From contig NZ_AP027272.1 of assembly GCF_036322805.1 (NCBI RefSeq), forward strand, positions 4,402,001-4,466,000: a stretch of DNA of 64,000 nt. The letters are read 5' to 3'. This document shows, piece after piece, positions 9,278 to 17,561 of the stretch (its first letter is position 1; the number at the start of each line of letters is the position of its first letter). A model generated the notes under the pieces. The model made no database searches, was not told the origin of the DNA, and saw only the letters and a list, made by a program, of their open reading frames with translations. The translations under genes and the position numbers were made by a program. The DNA comes from Planctobacterium marinum (GTDB lineage: Bacteria; Pseudomonadota; Gammaproteobacteria; Enterobacterales; Alteromonadaceae).

Positions 9278-9960
9278 ACATTTTACTCGCCGACGATGAA
9301 CAACCTCTGTTAAATTTTTTACTACGGGGATTACGGGCTGAAGGATTTGAGTGTAATGCCGTCAATGAACTGCATGAGGTTTTACCAGCGGTGCGCAAAA
9401 ACAAACCACAGCTGTTGATATTGGACCGCATGTTCCATGACGAAGACAGCCTCAACGTGGTAGAGCCAATAAAACAATTACCCTCAGCGCCTTTAATTCT
9501 GATGCTAACTGCGCTCGATGAAGTGAGTGAAAGAGTAAAGGGGTTGCACGGTGGTGCAGATGATTATTTGTGTAAACCTTTTGATTTCGACGAGCTTTTA
9601 GCACGTATCACAGCGCTGAGTAGACGCGCTAACAAAGCGACAGAACAAGACGCCAAATTGCTGAGCATAGCCAGCTTACAAATCAACACCGAGCAGCGCC
9701 TTGCCAGCCTCGATGGCAAAGAATTAAGTTTAACTAAGATTGAATACGAGTTGCTGTTGTATCTGGTGGAAAACGACAGCAAAGTCTTGTCTCGGGAACG
9801 GATATTAAGTCGAGTATGGCAGACCCAAAGCGATCCACATACCAATATCGTAGATGTTTATATCAGTCGTCTGCGCAAAAAACTAGAAACAGAAAAAAGG
9901 CTGAGTATTCAAACCCTGCGTGGCAATGGCTACCGCCTGTCATTGGACAAAGATGAATAG
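9274..9960 (+). CDS. OmpR-family response regulator
   Basis: 228 residues. The receiver domain has the acidic pair D7/D8, phospho-acceptor D51 (LLILDRMF) and the conserved lysine in LCKPFDF; the C-terminal winged helix has LTKIEYELLLYL and VDVYISRLRKKL, ending in the wing (TLRGNGYRLS). The usual LPG after the aspartate is replaced by FHD (DRMFHDED), a mild oddity. It overlaps the kinase gene by 4 bp (ATGA), forming a standard two-component operon. A perfect palindrome follows the stop at 9966-9983. Target genes are unknown. Confidence 0.93.
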   Translation: MNILLADDEQPLLNFLLRGLRAEGFECNAVNELHEVLPAVRKNKPQLLILDRMFHDEDSLNVVEPIKQLPSAPLILMLTALDEVSERVKGLHGGADDYLCKPFDFDELLARITALSRRANKATEQDAKLLSIASLQINTEQRLASLDGKELSLTKIEYELLLYLVENDSKVLSRERILSRVWQTQSDPHTNIVDVYISRLRKKLETEKRLSIQTLRGNGYRLSLDKDE

Positions 9961-9965
9961 TGTTG

Positions 9966-9983
9966 GTCGAGCTTAAGCTCGAC
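9966..9983. repeat. 18-bp perfect palindrome after the response regulator
   Basis: GTCGAGCTTAAGCTCGAC is a perfect palindrome starting 6 bp after the stop codon at 9960. It could form a 7-bp stem with a TTAA loop. There is no T-tract on either side. Possible roles are a transcript 3' end structure, a REP-like interspersed element or a protein site. A second weaker hairpin (TTTGCA/TGCAAA) lies about 45 bp further on, so 9961-10071 is structured but non-coding. Confidence 0.6.
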
Positions 9984-10071
9984 AAAGATATGAAAGCTAA
10001 GCACAGCTGCTCGGCTGGCCTGATTTTGCATCGCTGCAAACCAAACCAACCGAACCGAACTGCATTTATCG

Positions 10072-10926
10072 CTACTTAATTGGAGATAGCAGATTAGGAT
10101 TGGTTACCAGGTTTCTTACGCCATGGGCCCAATCTTCTTTGAACACATTGTCGTCACACCAATCTTTCACTGAGTTGATATCCACGACGGCCACTTCAGG
10201 ACGAACGCTCCAACTCACCTGAATAGGAGAGCCTTCTTCGTTGTAAGCAGGACCTGTCGTTGACCCGAGATACTCGATGGGAACACCAGTATTGGAAGGA
10301 ATGTTAGGCGCCTGATGATAACCATTGATCTCGCGCACTTCTGCAACCTCTTTAAAATCCAGCGCATTCTTGTCATTGGCAAGCACGATGACTTGACCCT
10401 CAACGCGTAAGCCAGGGTTTATTGTGGTATCTGCCAGGCAAGAGCCAAGCGTTGGACCGGGAGTGACTTGTGCCGATGAATATACAAAATGTACTTCCAG
10501 GGTATCGCCCGACTGCAATGAATCACCTTTAGCAGCGCAGACTTTGCCACTAACCGGCTTCATTTGCGCTTCAGTTAATTTGCCATTGTATAAAAAGCCT
10601 GTGTCGCTACCCTTACCGTCACCATTGCCGGCATAAGTGGTGAACTCACCGCCTTTGTGCTCAGCGTTTTTGTGGAAATGGATATTACACAGATTCATTT
10701 GGCTGCGGTTAGGCGCAAATGCAAAGTGGCGTTTATTAACACCGTAGGCTTGTTCGATATCTCTAGGAGATTGTGGACCAAACCCTTTGCCAGCGGTGTT
10801 TTTTTCCAAGGCCGCACGCTGTTTCTCTACAACGCTGTCCGCCACATTGGCCTGTAAAGAGGCTAACGGGCTGCATGCCAGAACAATTGCAGCGCCAATT
10901 GAAAGCTTAGATGTGATTTTTTTCAT
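10072..10926 (-). CDS. delta-class carbonic anhydrase, exported
   Basis: 284 residues from ATG at 10926, chosen because GAGGAAA sits 7-8 nt upstream; an earlier ATG at 10941 overlaps that site. A signal peptide (to about residue 26, ...LASLQA) directs export. The segment CNIHFHKNAEHKGGEF carries H83, H85 and H90, and LEVHFVYSS carries H146. The H-x-H plus downstream E-x-H-x-V layout matches carbonic anhydrase zinc ligands, and the sequence recalls the delta class first known from diatoms. Cysteines C80, C130 and others may form disulfides in the periplasm. The expected reaction is CO2 hydration to bicarbonate. It lies 76 bp downstream of ompW on the same strand. Class assignment rests on recall, not a search. 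Confidence 0.75.
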   Translation of the reverse strand: MKKITSKLSIGAAIVLACSPLASLQANVADSVVEKQRAALEKNTAGKGFGPQSPRDIEQAYGVNKRHFAFAPNRSQMNLCNIHFHKNAEHKGGEFTTYAGNGDGKGSDTGFLYNGKLTEAQMKPVSGKVCAAKGDSLQSGDTLEVHFVYSSAQVTPGPTLGSCLADTTINPGLRVEGQVIVLANDKNALDFKEVAEVREINGYHQAPNIPSNTGVPIEYLGSTTGPAYNEEGSPIQVSWSVRPEVAVVDINSVKDWCDDNVFKEDWAHGVRNLVTNPNLLSPIK

Positions 10927-11002
10927 GTTGGGTTTCCTCATTAATGTAAGGGGCGCTCTGCGGATTACCTGCTATTCAGTATTGCGCAAAGCGATATAAA
11001 TC

Positions 11003-11677
11003 TCAGAAGCGATAGCCGACAGATACTGTGTAAACCAGCGGATCAATTTCTATACTGTTGACGGCACCTTCGGTTCCGCTCAGATTGAAACTGGCCTCAG
11101 TATCAATATCGATCCAGCGGACTGAACCGTTTAAAAACCATGTTTCATTGAGCATGTAGTCCACGCCAAATTGAGCAGCCAGACCAAAAGAGTCATCCAG
11201 CGACAAATCCGCCAAACCTATGGCTTCGTTGGCTGCAGTAAAGTCTTCGTCAAAGAAAATGGTGTAGTTAAGACCCGCTCCGATGTAGGGCTGGAAAGCA
11301 CTCGAGGGATCGTTAAAGTAATAGTTAACAGTGATCGTAGGCGGTAAATGGGTTACTTCACCCAGTTGGTTACCGGTTCCGAGAGGGTCTGTAACGCTGA
11401 AGTTGACGTCGTGCTTGAAGGGGGTTGCGGCTAACACTTCCAGGTTCATATTATCAGCAAAAAACCAGGCGAAGTTCAGACCAAGCTGCGTGTTGTTGTC
11501 CACACCAAGCGCAACACCTAAATCGCTACCGCCCACCAGGATGTTAGAGCTAGATTCATCGGGTGACACTGTTGCCAGACCAGCGCGCAATATTAAGTCG
11601 TCCTTTTCGAAGGCCAACGCCGCCGACGAAATCGCTGTCGCCAACATTGCCGTAATCAACTTTGTAGAGCTTTTCAT
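11003..11677 (-). CDS. ompW: OmpW-family outer membrane protein
   Basis: 224 residues with a signal peptide (MKSSTKLITAMLATAISSAALA) and an eight-stranded barrel pattern: DDLILRAGLATVSPDESS near the N-terminus, LPPTITVNYYFND and PYIGAGLNYTIFF in the middle, and a final VYTVSVGYRF strand ending in phenylalanine. OmpW porins form narrow hydrophobic channels, and length and ending fit the family. It is upstream of the carbonic anhydrase gene on the same strand and divergent from the response regulator at 11891 with 213 bp between, a plausible regulator-target arrangement. Confidence 0.92.
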   Translation of the reverse strand: MKSSTKLITAMLATAISSAALAFEKDDLILRAGLATVSPDESSSNILVGGSDLGVALGVDNNTQLGLNFAWFFADNMNLEVLAATPFKHDVNFSVTDPLGTGNQLGEVTHLPPTITVNYYFNDPSSAFQPYIGAGLNYTIFFDEDFTAANEAIGLADLSLDDSFGLAAQFGVDYMLNETWFLNGSVRWIDIDTEASFNLSGTEGAVNSIEIDPLVYTVSVGYRF

Positions 11678-11890
11678 GTAAGTATTCCCATGTTTTGATA
11701 ACTCGGGAAAATATACGGATGTGTGCTAAAAAGGACTTTAACCCAACATTAAAATCAGATTAAAAAGCTGAGCCCCCTATATTTAAAGGGCTGCAACGGG
11801 GCCAAAGTCTCTCTTTAGCAAACACAGAGTTGACCTTGCGCTAGCATTTGCGGTTAGATTGACGACGGTAACAGATAACCGATAAGCAAC

Positions 11891-12589
11891 ATGACAGCTA
11901 CGCCCCCAGAGATCATTTATGTTGAGGATGATGCCAGCAGCGCAGAAATCCTCACTCTCTACCTGGAAAAAAATAATCTGAAGGTGAGTCATTTCGACAA
12001 TGCGTCTGACGCCCGCAGAGCGATTGAAAACATGCATTTTGATAGCGCCATTCTCGATATTATGTTGCCTGGGGGAGACGGCAGGGATTTACTCAAACTC
12101 GCCGTACAAAAAAAGCTGCCAGCGATCATGGTAACAGCCAAAATCACCGAGTCTGACAGGATCAACGGCTTTGAGTTAGGTGCAGATGACTATGTATGCA
12201 AACCCTACAGCCCAAGAGAACTCGTCGCCAGAGTGCTAGCACTGCTAAACCGCACTCAAAGAGGGCATCAACTGAAAGCACTGCAATTTGAAGGCTTGAG
12301 CCTGGATTTAAGTTCGCAACTGGTCACGTGTGACAACAGCGAAGTCAGATTAACGGCAGCGGAATTCTCACTGTTACGTAAATTGGCGGAACATCCCGGC
12401 AGAATTTTTAGCCGACAATTGCTGCTAGATGCCATTAGTGGAGACCACAGCGCAGTGACTGAACGCACTATAGATACGCACTTTACTAATATCCGCAAGA
12501 AGCTAAACGACAATAAACAGCAACCAAGATTTATCGCTACTCGCTATGGCCAGGGCTATCTATTCGTTGGAACGCCAATCAAATCATGA
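11891..12589 (+). CDS. OmpR-family response regulator
   Basis: 232 residues. The receiver domain has E12-D13-D14, phospho-acceptor D56 (SAILDIMLPGGDG) and the lysine in VCKPYSPREL; the winged helix has LTAAEFSLLRKL and TIDTHFTNIRKKL with the terminal wing RYGQGYLF. All key positions are intact. Its last 4 bp overlap the start of the histidine kinase at 12586. It is divergent from ompW. Confidence 0.93.
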   Translation: MTATPPEIIYVEDDASSAEILTLYLEKNNLKVSHFDNASDARRAIENMHFDSAILDIMLPGGDGRDLLKLAVQKKLPAIMVTAKITESDRINGFELGADDYVCKPYSPRELVARVLALLNRTQRGHQLKALQFEGLSLDLSSQLVTCDNSEVRLTAAEFSLLRKLAEHPGRIFSRQLLLDAISGDHSAVTERTIDTHFTNIRKKLNDNKQQPRFIATRYGQGYLFVGTPIKS

Positions 12590-13977
12590 AACTAAAAACA
12601 AAATTCACCTTATTGGTTGCCTGTTGCACACTATTACTGTTAGGCATCAACTACGGCATTTCGGTTTACTCTGCTAATAAGGCACTCATGGAGTTTAATC
12701 GCCACAGTGCAGTTATCATTAGCACATCGGTACTGGAGCGAGACGAAGTAACCGAGTTCATTGCTGATTTTCCCGCAACGACAACAGCAACAACGATAGC
12801 AGAAGCCTTATTCAGCAGCTATCCAGAGCAATTGTTTTTGCTGGTTGCGCAACAACAGATCATCAAAGACAGCCTCGATGATACATCAGCAAAGGTCAAA
12901 CTTCGCGAAGCATCAGAGGGCTATCAGTTTGAAATAAGCCAACCCGCCTCCTCCCCTATACTCGTGCAAATGCCAAGGCCCCAGTATCGTTTCGAGAGAC
13001 AACAGCAGCTATTTGAATTGTTCTGGTTTCCCAAATCGATCCTCTCAAGGCAAGCGCAGCAGGAGGCACTGCGAACCGATCTCAATAGCAGCTTTATATT
13101 TAGCCTGATCATCTTATCTGCTATTGCAATACTGCTTTCATGGTTGGGGGCCAACTATTTCCTGCGACCTCTCAAGGACGTAAAACATGGCTTTAATGTG
13201 ATAAAAAATGGACAACTCGACACCAGATTAACCACAAAGCGCAAGGACGAAGTAGGCGAGCTAATCACTGGCTTTAATGAACTAACCGCCTGGCTGGAAG
13301 CGCTACATCAACAATATGAACAGATGAATTCGGACTTATCCCACGAATTACGCACGCCTTTGAACGCTATAAAATCGCGCCTTGAGGCTTTAGAAGATGG
13401 CTTACTGCAATGTGACCAATCACAAATCAAACTCTTACTCAACGACTTGACGATAATGGAAAGAATTGTGGAAGACTTGAGTTTGCTATCTCTCACAGAA
13501 TCCCGTGCTCTACAATTACACATCACCGAAACCAATGTCAGTGAGTTATTAAAGCGAGTTATCACACGCTACGATGCGCAGTGCGAAACTCAAAATATAA
13601 ACCTGATTAGTAACATTGAACCTGAAGTGTATTGTCTTTTGGATGAAAAGCGGCTGCAGCAAGTACTCGTTAACCTGCTGGACAACGCCTTAAAATACGG
13701 TGCTGAAGGCGGCAAAATCACGGTTGGCCTGCGCCAGCATGGTGAAAACACCCAGCTATTCGTTACCGATAACGGCGAAGGCTTATCACAAGAGCAAGCC
13801 AACAGGATATTTGAGCGCTTCTATCGTGCCCAAACCTCCCGAACCAGCATCAATAGCCTGGGCCTGGGGCTCGCTATCTGTAAGCATCTTGTCAATTTGA
13901 TGGGCGGTGATATTAAAGTCTACACCGCTCCCGGTGAGGGATGCGAGTTTTTAATCACGTTTAAACCATCTTTATAA
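12586..13977 (+). CDS. membrane sensor histidine kinase
   Basis: 463 residues. N-terminal helix at about 6-26, periplasmic sensor of about 140 residues, second helix at about 168-188 (SFIFSLIILSAIAILLSWLG), HAMP with RLTTKRKDEVGELITGFN, HisKA with H253 (LSHELRTPL), and HATPase_c with LLDNALKYG, DNGEGL and LGLGLAIC. This is a complete kinase and the partner of the regulator at 11891 (ATGA overlap). The retropepsin-like gene begins 63 bp after its stop and may be co-transcribed. Confidence 0.93.
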   Translation: MKLKTKFTLLVACCTLLLLGINYGISVYSANKALMEFNRHSAVIISTSVLERDEVTEFIADFPATTTATTIAEALFSSYPEQLFLLVAQQQIIKDSLDDTSAKVKLREASEGYQFEISQPASSPILVQMPRPQYRFERQQQLFELFWFPKSILSRQAQQEALRTDLNSSFIFSLIILSAIAILLSWLGANYFLRPLKDVKHGFNVIKNGQLDTRLTTKRKDEVGELITGFNELTAWLEALHQQYEQMNSDLSHELRTPLNAIKSRLEALEDGLLQCDQSQIKLLLNDLTIMERIVEDLSLLSLTESRALQLHITETNVSELLKRVITRYDAQCETQNINLISNIEPEVYCLLDEKRLQQVLVNLLDNALKYGAEGGKITVGLRQHGENTQLFVTDNGEGLSQEQANRIFERFYRAQTSRTSINSLGLGLAICKHLVNLMGGDIKVYTAPGEGCEFLITFKPSL

Positions 13978-14040
13978 TTGCCTGACAATTGCCTGTAAAA
14001 CTGCCTCCGAAATTTGTTAGATACAACCCGGAGCGCAACT

Positions 14041-14919
14041 ATGATACGCACATTAGCCTTAGCTTTGACTTTATCCACCGCTAACTACGGCTTTGCCAGC
14101 AATCAAAATTTTGCTGGCATCGACGTGCCCCTTAGTTATACAGAAAGAGGGCATGCTTATATTTACGCTGACATCAATGAGCAAACAAACGTGCCTATGA
14201 TTTTGGATACCGCGGCAAACGCTGGTGTATTGCCCCATGCAATGAAAGAAACTTTGAATTTACCTGAGCAAAGTCTTCGCACCATTCAGGTACAAGGTGC
14301 TGTTGGCGTACAACCGATGGAAATTGCCACGATTAAGTACACCGGCGTTGAGCAAATAAACGTGGCTAACCTGCCTTATGTCTTCAAAGACTTACCCGAT
14401 TTACCTACCTCTAGTGGGGAAATCCCGGGAATACTGGGCCATGGTTTTTTGTCGCAGCACTGTGTGGAATTCGATTTTCAGCAACATCAATTGCGCCTGC
14501 TTGATACTGTATGCTCCGATGCCCAAAAAGCCGGACTTCGGGAATCAGACTTTTTTATTGAACAGAATTTCGTCAAACTCAAAACCCAATTCAATGGTCA
14601 GCCAGTAGATGCCATTTTAGACACTGCCGCAACCCACAGTTATATCAACGCTAACCTGCAGGCATTAGTCGATGCTACAACTCTGGAGACAGAAGAAACC
14701 AAGGGGCTAAACGCCAAATCAATAGACAGAGAAAAGCTCGCTCCCGTGCAGTTCCAATTGGGACAGCATACCGTGACAGACAACCACATGTACGCATCTG
14801 ATATGCCGGTCTTTAACGCCCTAGGTTATCAAGATGAACCCGCCATGTTGCTGGGTATTAATTACTTTAAGAACAACAAGTTAATTATCGACTACAAGGA
14901 AAACAAAATATATTTTTAG
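14041..14919 (+). CDS. secreted retropepsin-like aspartyl protease family protein
   Basis: 292 residues from ATG 14041, which is preceded by CGGAG and opens a signal peptide (MIRTLALALTLSTANYGFAS). It contains two aspartyl-protease-like motifs: ILDTAANAG with D56 and ILDTAATHS with D194, where D-T-G is replaced by D-T-A. Two such motifs in one chain suggest a pepsin-like duplicated fold of the bacterial retropepsin-like group. Between them is GILGHGFLSQHCVEFDF, typical of this group. It follows the kinase at 12586 by 63 bp. Substrate unknown, and proteolytic activity is not assured. Confidence 0.78.
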   Translation: MIRTLALALTLSTANYGFASNQNFAGIDVPLSYTERGHAYIYADINEQTNVPMILDTAANAGVLPHAMKETLNLPEQSLRTIQVQGAVGVQPMEIATIKYTGVEQINVANLPYVFKDLPDLPTSSGEIPGILGHGFLSQHCVEFDFQQHQLRLLDTVCSDAQKAGLRESDFFIEQNFVKLKTQFNGQPVDAILDTAATHSYINANLQALVDATTLETEETKGLNAKSIDREKLAPVQFQLGQHTVTDNHMYASDMPVFNALGYQDEPAMLLGINYFKNNKLIIDYKENKIYF

Positions 14920-15062
14920 GCTCAAACAGCCCTCGACGCTTGAACTATCGAAGCTAACGCGTAAAGAAACAACTTCCATTATTAAGGTTTATTCGAGCAA
15001 TTTGATAAATTTTAACTGATTTAAATTGATAACTGTTGCGCTAGACTAAGATGGTCGTGTGT

Positions 15063-15168
15063 CGCCACGTTCGTGGCGTGGCCAAAAGTCCGATTCCAAG
15101 GCTTGTGGTCAGGCATCCAACGCAGATTTTTCGGGTCTTCTGCGTTGGGTGCTAACTCTTATGAGTTA
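15063..15168. repeat. cluster of three hairpins in a 253-bp intergenic region
   Basis: Three inverted repeats lie in a row: CGCCAC/GTGGCG at 15063-15078 (4-nt loop GTTC), CCAACGCAGA/TCTGCGTTGG at 15117-15148 (10-bp perfect stem) and TAACTC/GAGTTA at 15153-15168. The region separates convergent genes (aspartyl protease ending 14919, PsiE-like ending 15173). No T-tract follows any stem. It may be a 3' end structure or an interspersed repeat; a non-coding RNA cannot be excluded. Confidence 0.5.
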
Positions 15169-15172
15169 CAAC

Positions 15173-15619
15173 TCAACTGCGCGCCTTAGTCGCCACCAGA
15201 TAATAAGTAATCCCCAAAGCCAAAACCACAACACCAATGGCATAAACATATTGCGGATCCAGCTTGCTGAAATCCAAAACAATGACCTTACGAGCAATGG
15301 CCATCAGTGCCGTGGCCACAACCAGGCGAATGTGGATCACATCATCTCGTAAATACAAAGTGATATTAGCAAATATCTCAATGGCGATCAGCACCGCCAG
15401 AAAAGAGGCAAACACCACAAAAATATCATTGAGTTCTAGTAGCAACGTCGGAGGTTGACTGAGTTTCTGGTAAAGCACAAAAACCACATCGGCGACACAC
15501 AAAATGATAACGACGGTCATTAACACAGCCAGGAGCTTGATCACTCCCCGAATAACATCGTTTAACTTGCAAATCAGCCAGTCGCCATCGCGTGACAGGT
15601 GGTGATCATCGAATTTCAT
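15173..15619 (-). CDS. PsiE-family membrane protein
   Basis: 148 residues from ATG at 15619, which has CGGAG at good spacing; a longer frame to 15712 adds a 31-residue leader with no membrane or family features. Four hydrophobic segments are visible (VIKLLAVLMTVVIILCVADVVF, VFASFLAVLIAIEIFANITLYL, VVATALMAIARKVIVL, YVYAIGVVVLALGITYYLV). The IRLVVATALMAIARKVI region is typical of the phosphate-starvation-inducible PsiE family. The molecular function of PsiE is not established. It lies downstream of the Kef-type antiporter on the same strand with 157 bp between. Confidence 0.8.
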   Translation of the reverse strand: MKFDDHHLSRDGDWLICKLNDVIRGVIKLLAVLMTVVIILCVADVVFVLYQKLSQPPTLLLELNDIFVVFASFLAVLIAIEIFANITLYLRDDVIHIRLVVATALMAIARKVIVLDFSKLDPQYVYAIGVVVLALGITYYLVATKARS

Positions 15620-15776
15620 GGTGTACTCCGAAAACTTTTTCTCACTGGAGCATTGAGCATAATTTGAACCGGCGCAGGAAAACTTGCGCCAGAACAAAGA
15701 ATACCACCTCAATCATTCGTGTTTTTCGAAGCTGTTTTCAGGAAAATATCAAGCATCACTTGGAGCATGACGTTGT

Positions 15777-17465
15777 TTAAGATAAAACACTGTCGCTGAT
15801 CTGCTGGGCTGACAAGCTGGCCGCATCCTTGTAGGGCATCATAATGGTATCCACCCCTAGCTTTTGCAGGCGCTCAGCATCGTTTCGTTGCTCTACAGCC
15901 ATCGCAATTTGGCCGCTAAAACCGTTTTCTTTTAACATACTCAACATGCGTCTGCGGGGATCCTCATAGCGAGGCCCTAAAGCGTCTCTGGGCAATGTGG
16001 CGACAAACCATTTCACCTGATTCAGTGACAAATGACTGATAAACTCTGCATCACTAATGCCACCAAAAAATGCCGGAACACCGCGTTTACGCCAATAATC
16101 GAACTTATCAGGATTAAAGTCGATAACGCCCACCTTAACGCCATTTGCCAATAGGTGCTCGATTATCTCGCTGCCATAGCGACCCGCTCCACACACTAAC
16201 ACCTCAATCGAGTGAGCCTCGGCACCATCGGATACTTCCCGTGTGAAATTGACTTTGAAATCAAACCAGGCTAACCAAGGAGACAGCTTTTCGTATAGAT
16301 AATGAGAGTGACTAATCATGTAGACAGAAAGGGCAATAGTAATAAGGCCAACCAAGGTAACCAGTCCCAAGGCATCGTTATTTAGGTGGCCAATGGTGAT
16401 CCCCATGGCAATAAAAATAAGAGAAAACTCACTAATCTGAGCGACGGTCAAACCCGCTAAAAAACCAGTGCGGTTGCGGTATCCCATCAGCCCCATGATA
16501 ATCATCACAATCAGCGGGTTACCAATCAACACAAAGAATGACAAGAGCAGTGCCGGACCGATTTGAGTGCCAAGGATACTCAGATCAAGCTGGCTACCTA
16601 GTGCGATAAAGAAAAACAATAACAAGAAATCGCGCAATGAGGCCAGTTTACTGATAATGGCTTCGCGATATGGTGTTGACGCCAAAGCTACGCCAGCAAG
16701 TAAGCCGCCCAGCTCTTTACTAAAGCCCAGCAAATGGCCCAAGGTAGCAAACACCGTGGCCAATGCCACGGCAAAAATCAGCAGCTGCTCTTGGGAGCGG
16801 GCGACAACAGCCATGAGGGGATTTGCCCAGTAACGAATAAAGAGAACGGTCACTATCAACATAGCGCCGGCACCCAGTGCAATTTCCACCAGGCGCTGTC
16901 CCAGACTGCCCGCTTCTTCCTGGCCAATACCAGTTGCCGACAACACCACCATTGCAATAACGACAACCAAATCTTGCACAATCAAAAAGCCGATGGCAAT
17001 TTTACCGTGTAACGCATCAACTTCGCGTTTGTCGGTGAGCATCTTGACGATAATAATGGTACTGGAGAGCGTGAGCGCCACCGCCACATATAGAGAGGTT
17101 AGAGGATCAAAGCCCAATAACAGGCATAAGCCAAAACCGATAAGGGAAGTAAAAAATACCTGTCCCAAACCTGTGGCCACAGCGACAACACCAAGGGTTC
17201 TGATCAGCTTGAGATCCAGCTTGAGGCCCACCAGAAATAATAAAATGGCAATACCTAATTGGGCCAGCAAGGCGATGCTGTCGTCTGAATGGACGATGTC
17301 CAGTGCAGAAGGACCGACGAGCACCCCAACGGCTATAAAACTGACAATAATGGGCTGTCTGAGTTGATTACCCAAAAATGCCACTATCGCTGTAATACCG
17401 AGTAACGCCGTAAGTTCGTAAAAGGGATTCTGACGCAGTAACTCAGTGGAAAATTCGAAGTCCAT
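15777..17465 (-). CDS. CPA2-family cation/proton antiporter with TrkA-N domain (Kef type)
   Basis: About 562 residues from ATG at 17465 (GGTGAG upstream); an ATG at 17486 gives 7 more residues and is possible. About twelve membrane helices occupy residues 15-385 (AFLGNQLRQPIIVSFIAVG and LLFLVGLKLDL early on, typical of CPA2). A Rossmann TrkA-N domain follows (VLVCGAGRYGSEIIEHLL, then VIDFNPDKFDYW) that binds NAD(H) and gates transport. The exchange is expected to be K+ or Na+ for H+ at the inner membrane. No KefF/KefG-type ancillary protein is adjacent. A second, different CPA2 antiporter lies immediately upstream on the same strand. Confidence 0.88.
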   Translation of the reverse strand: MDFEFSTELLRQNPFYELTALLGITAIVAFLGNQLRQPIIVSFIAVGVLVGPSALDIVHSDDSIALLAQLGIAILLFLVGLKLDLKLIRTLGVVAVATGLGQVFFTSLIGFGLCLLLGFDPLTSLYVAVALTLSSTIIIVKMLTDKREVDALHGKIAIGFLIVQDLVVVIAMVVLSATGIGQEEAGSLGQRLVEIALGAGAMLIVTVLFIRYWANPLMAVVARSQEQLLIFAVALATVFATLGHLLGFSKELGGLLAGVALASTPYREAIISKLASLRDFLLLFFFIALGSQLDLSILGTQIGPALLLSFFVLIGNPLIVMIIMGLMGYRNRTGFLAGLTVAQISEFSLIFIAMGITIGHLNNDALGLVTLVGLITIALSVYMISHSHYLYEKLSPWLAWFDFKVNFTREVSDGAEAHSIEVLVCGAGRYGSEIIEHLLANGVKVGVIDFNPDKFDYWRKRGVPAFFGGISDAEFISHLSLNQVKWFVATLPRDALGPRYEDPRRRMLSMLKENGFSGQIAMAVEQRNDAERLQKLGVDTIMMPYKDAASLSAQQISDSVLS

Positions 17466-17561
17466 AACGCTCACCGGAAAATGCATTTACCCTATATCAA
17501 GCATAACCGAATAAAGACGCAATACTATTCGAAATAAAAGCATTTAATCTAAGAGAAAAAT

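Noticed and set aside
15115-15150. Possible integron attC site: ATCCAAC ... GTTGGGT fits the RYYYAAC/GTTRRRY ends.
   Set aside because: Only 36 bp, with a perfectly paired stem and no extrahelical bases or inner boxes; attC sites are longer. No integrase or cassette array nearby.
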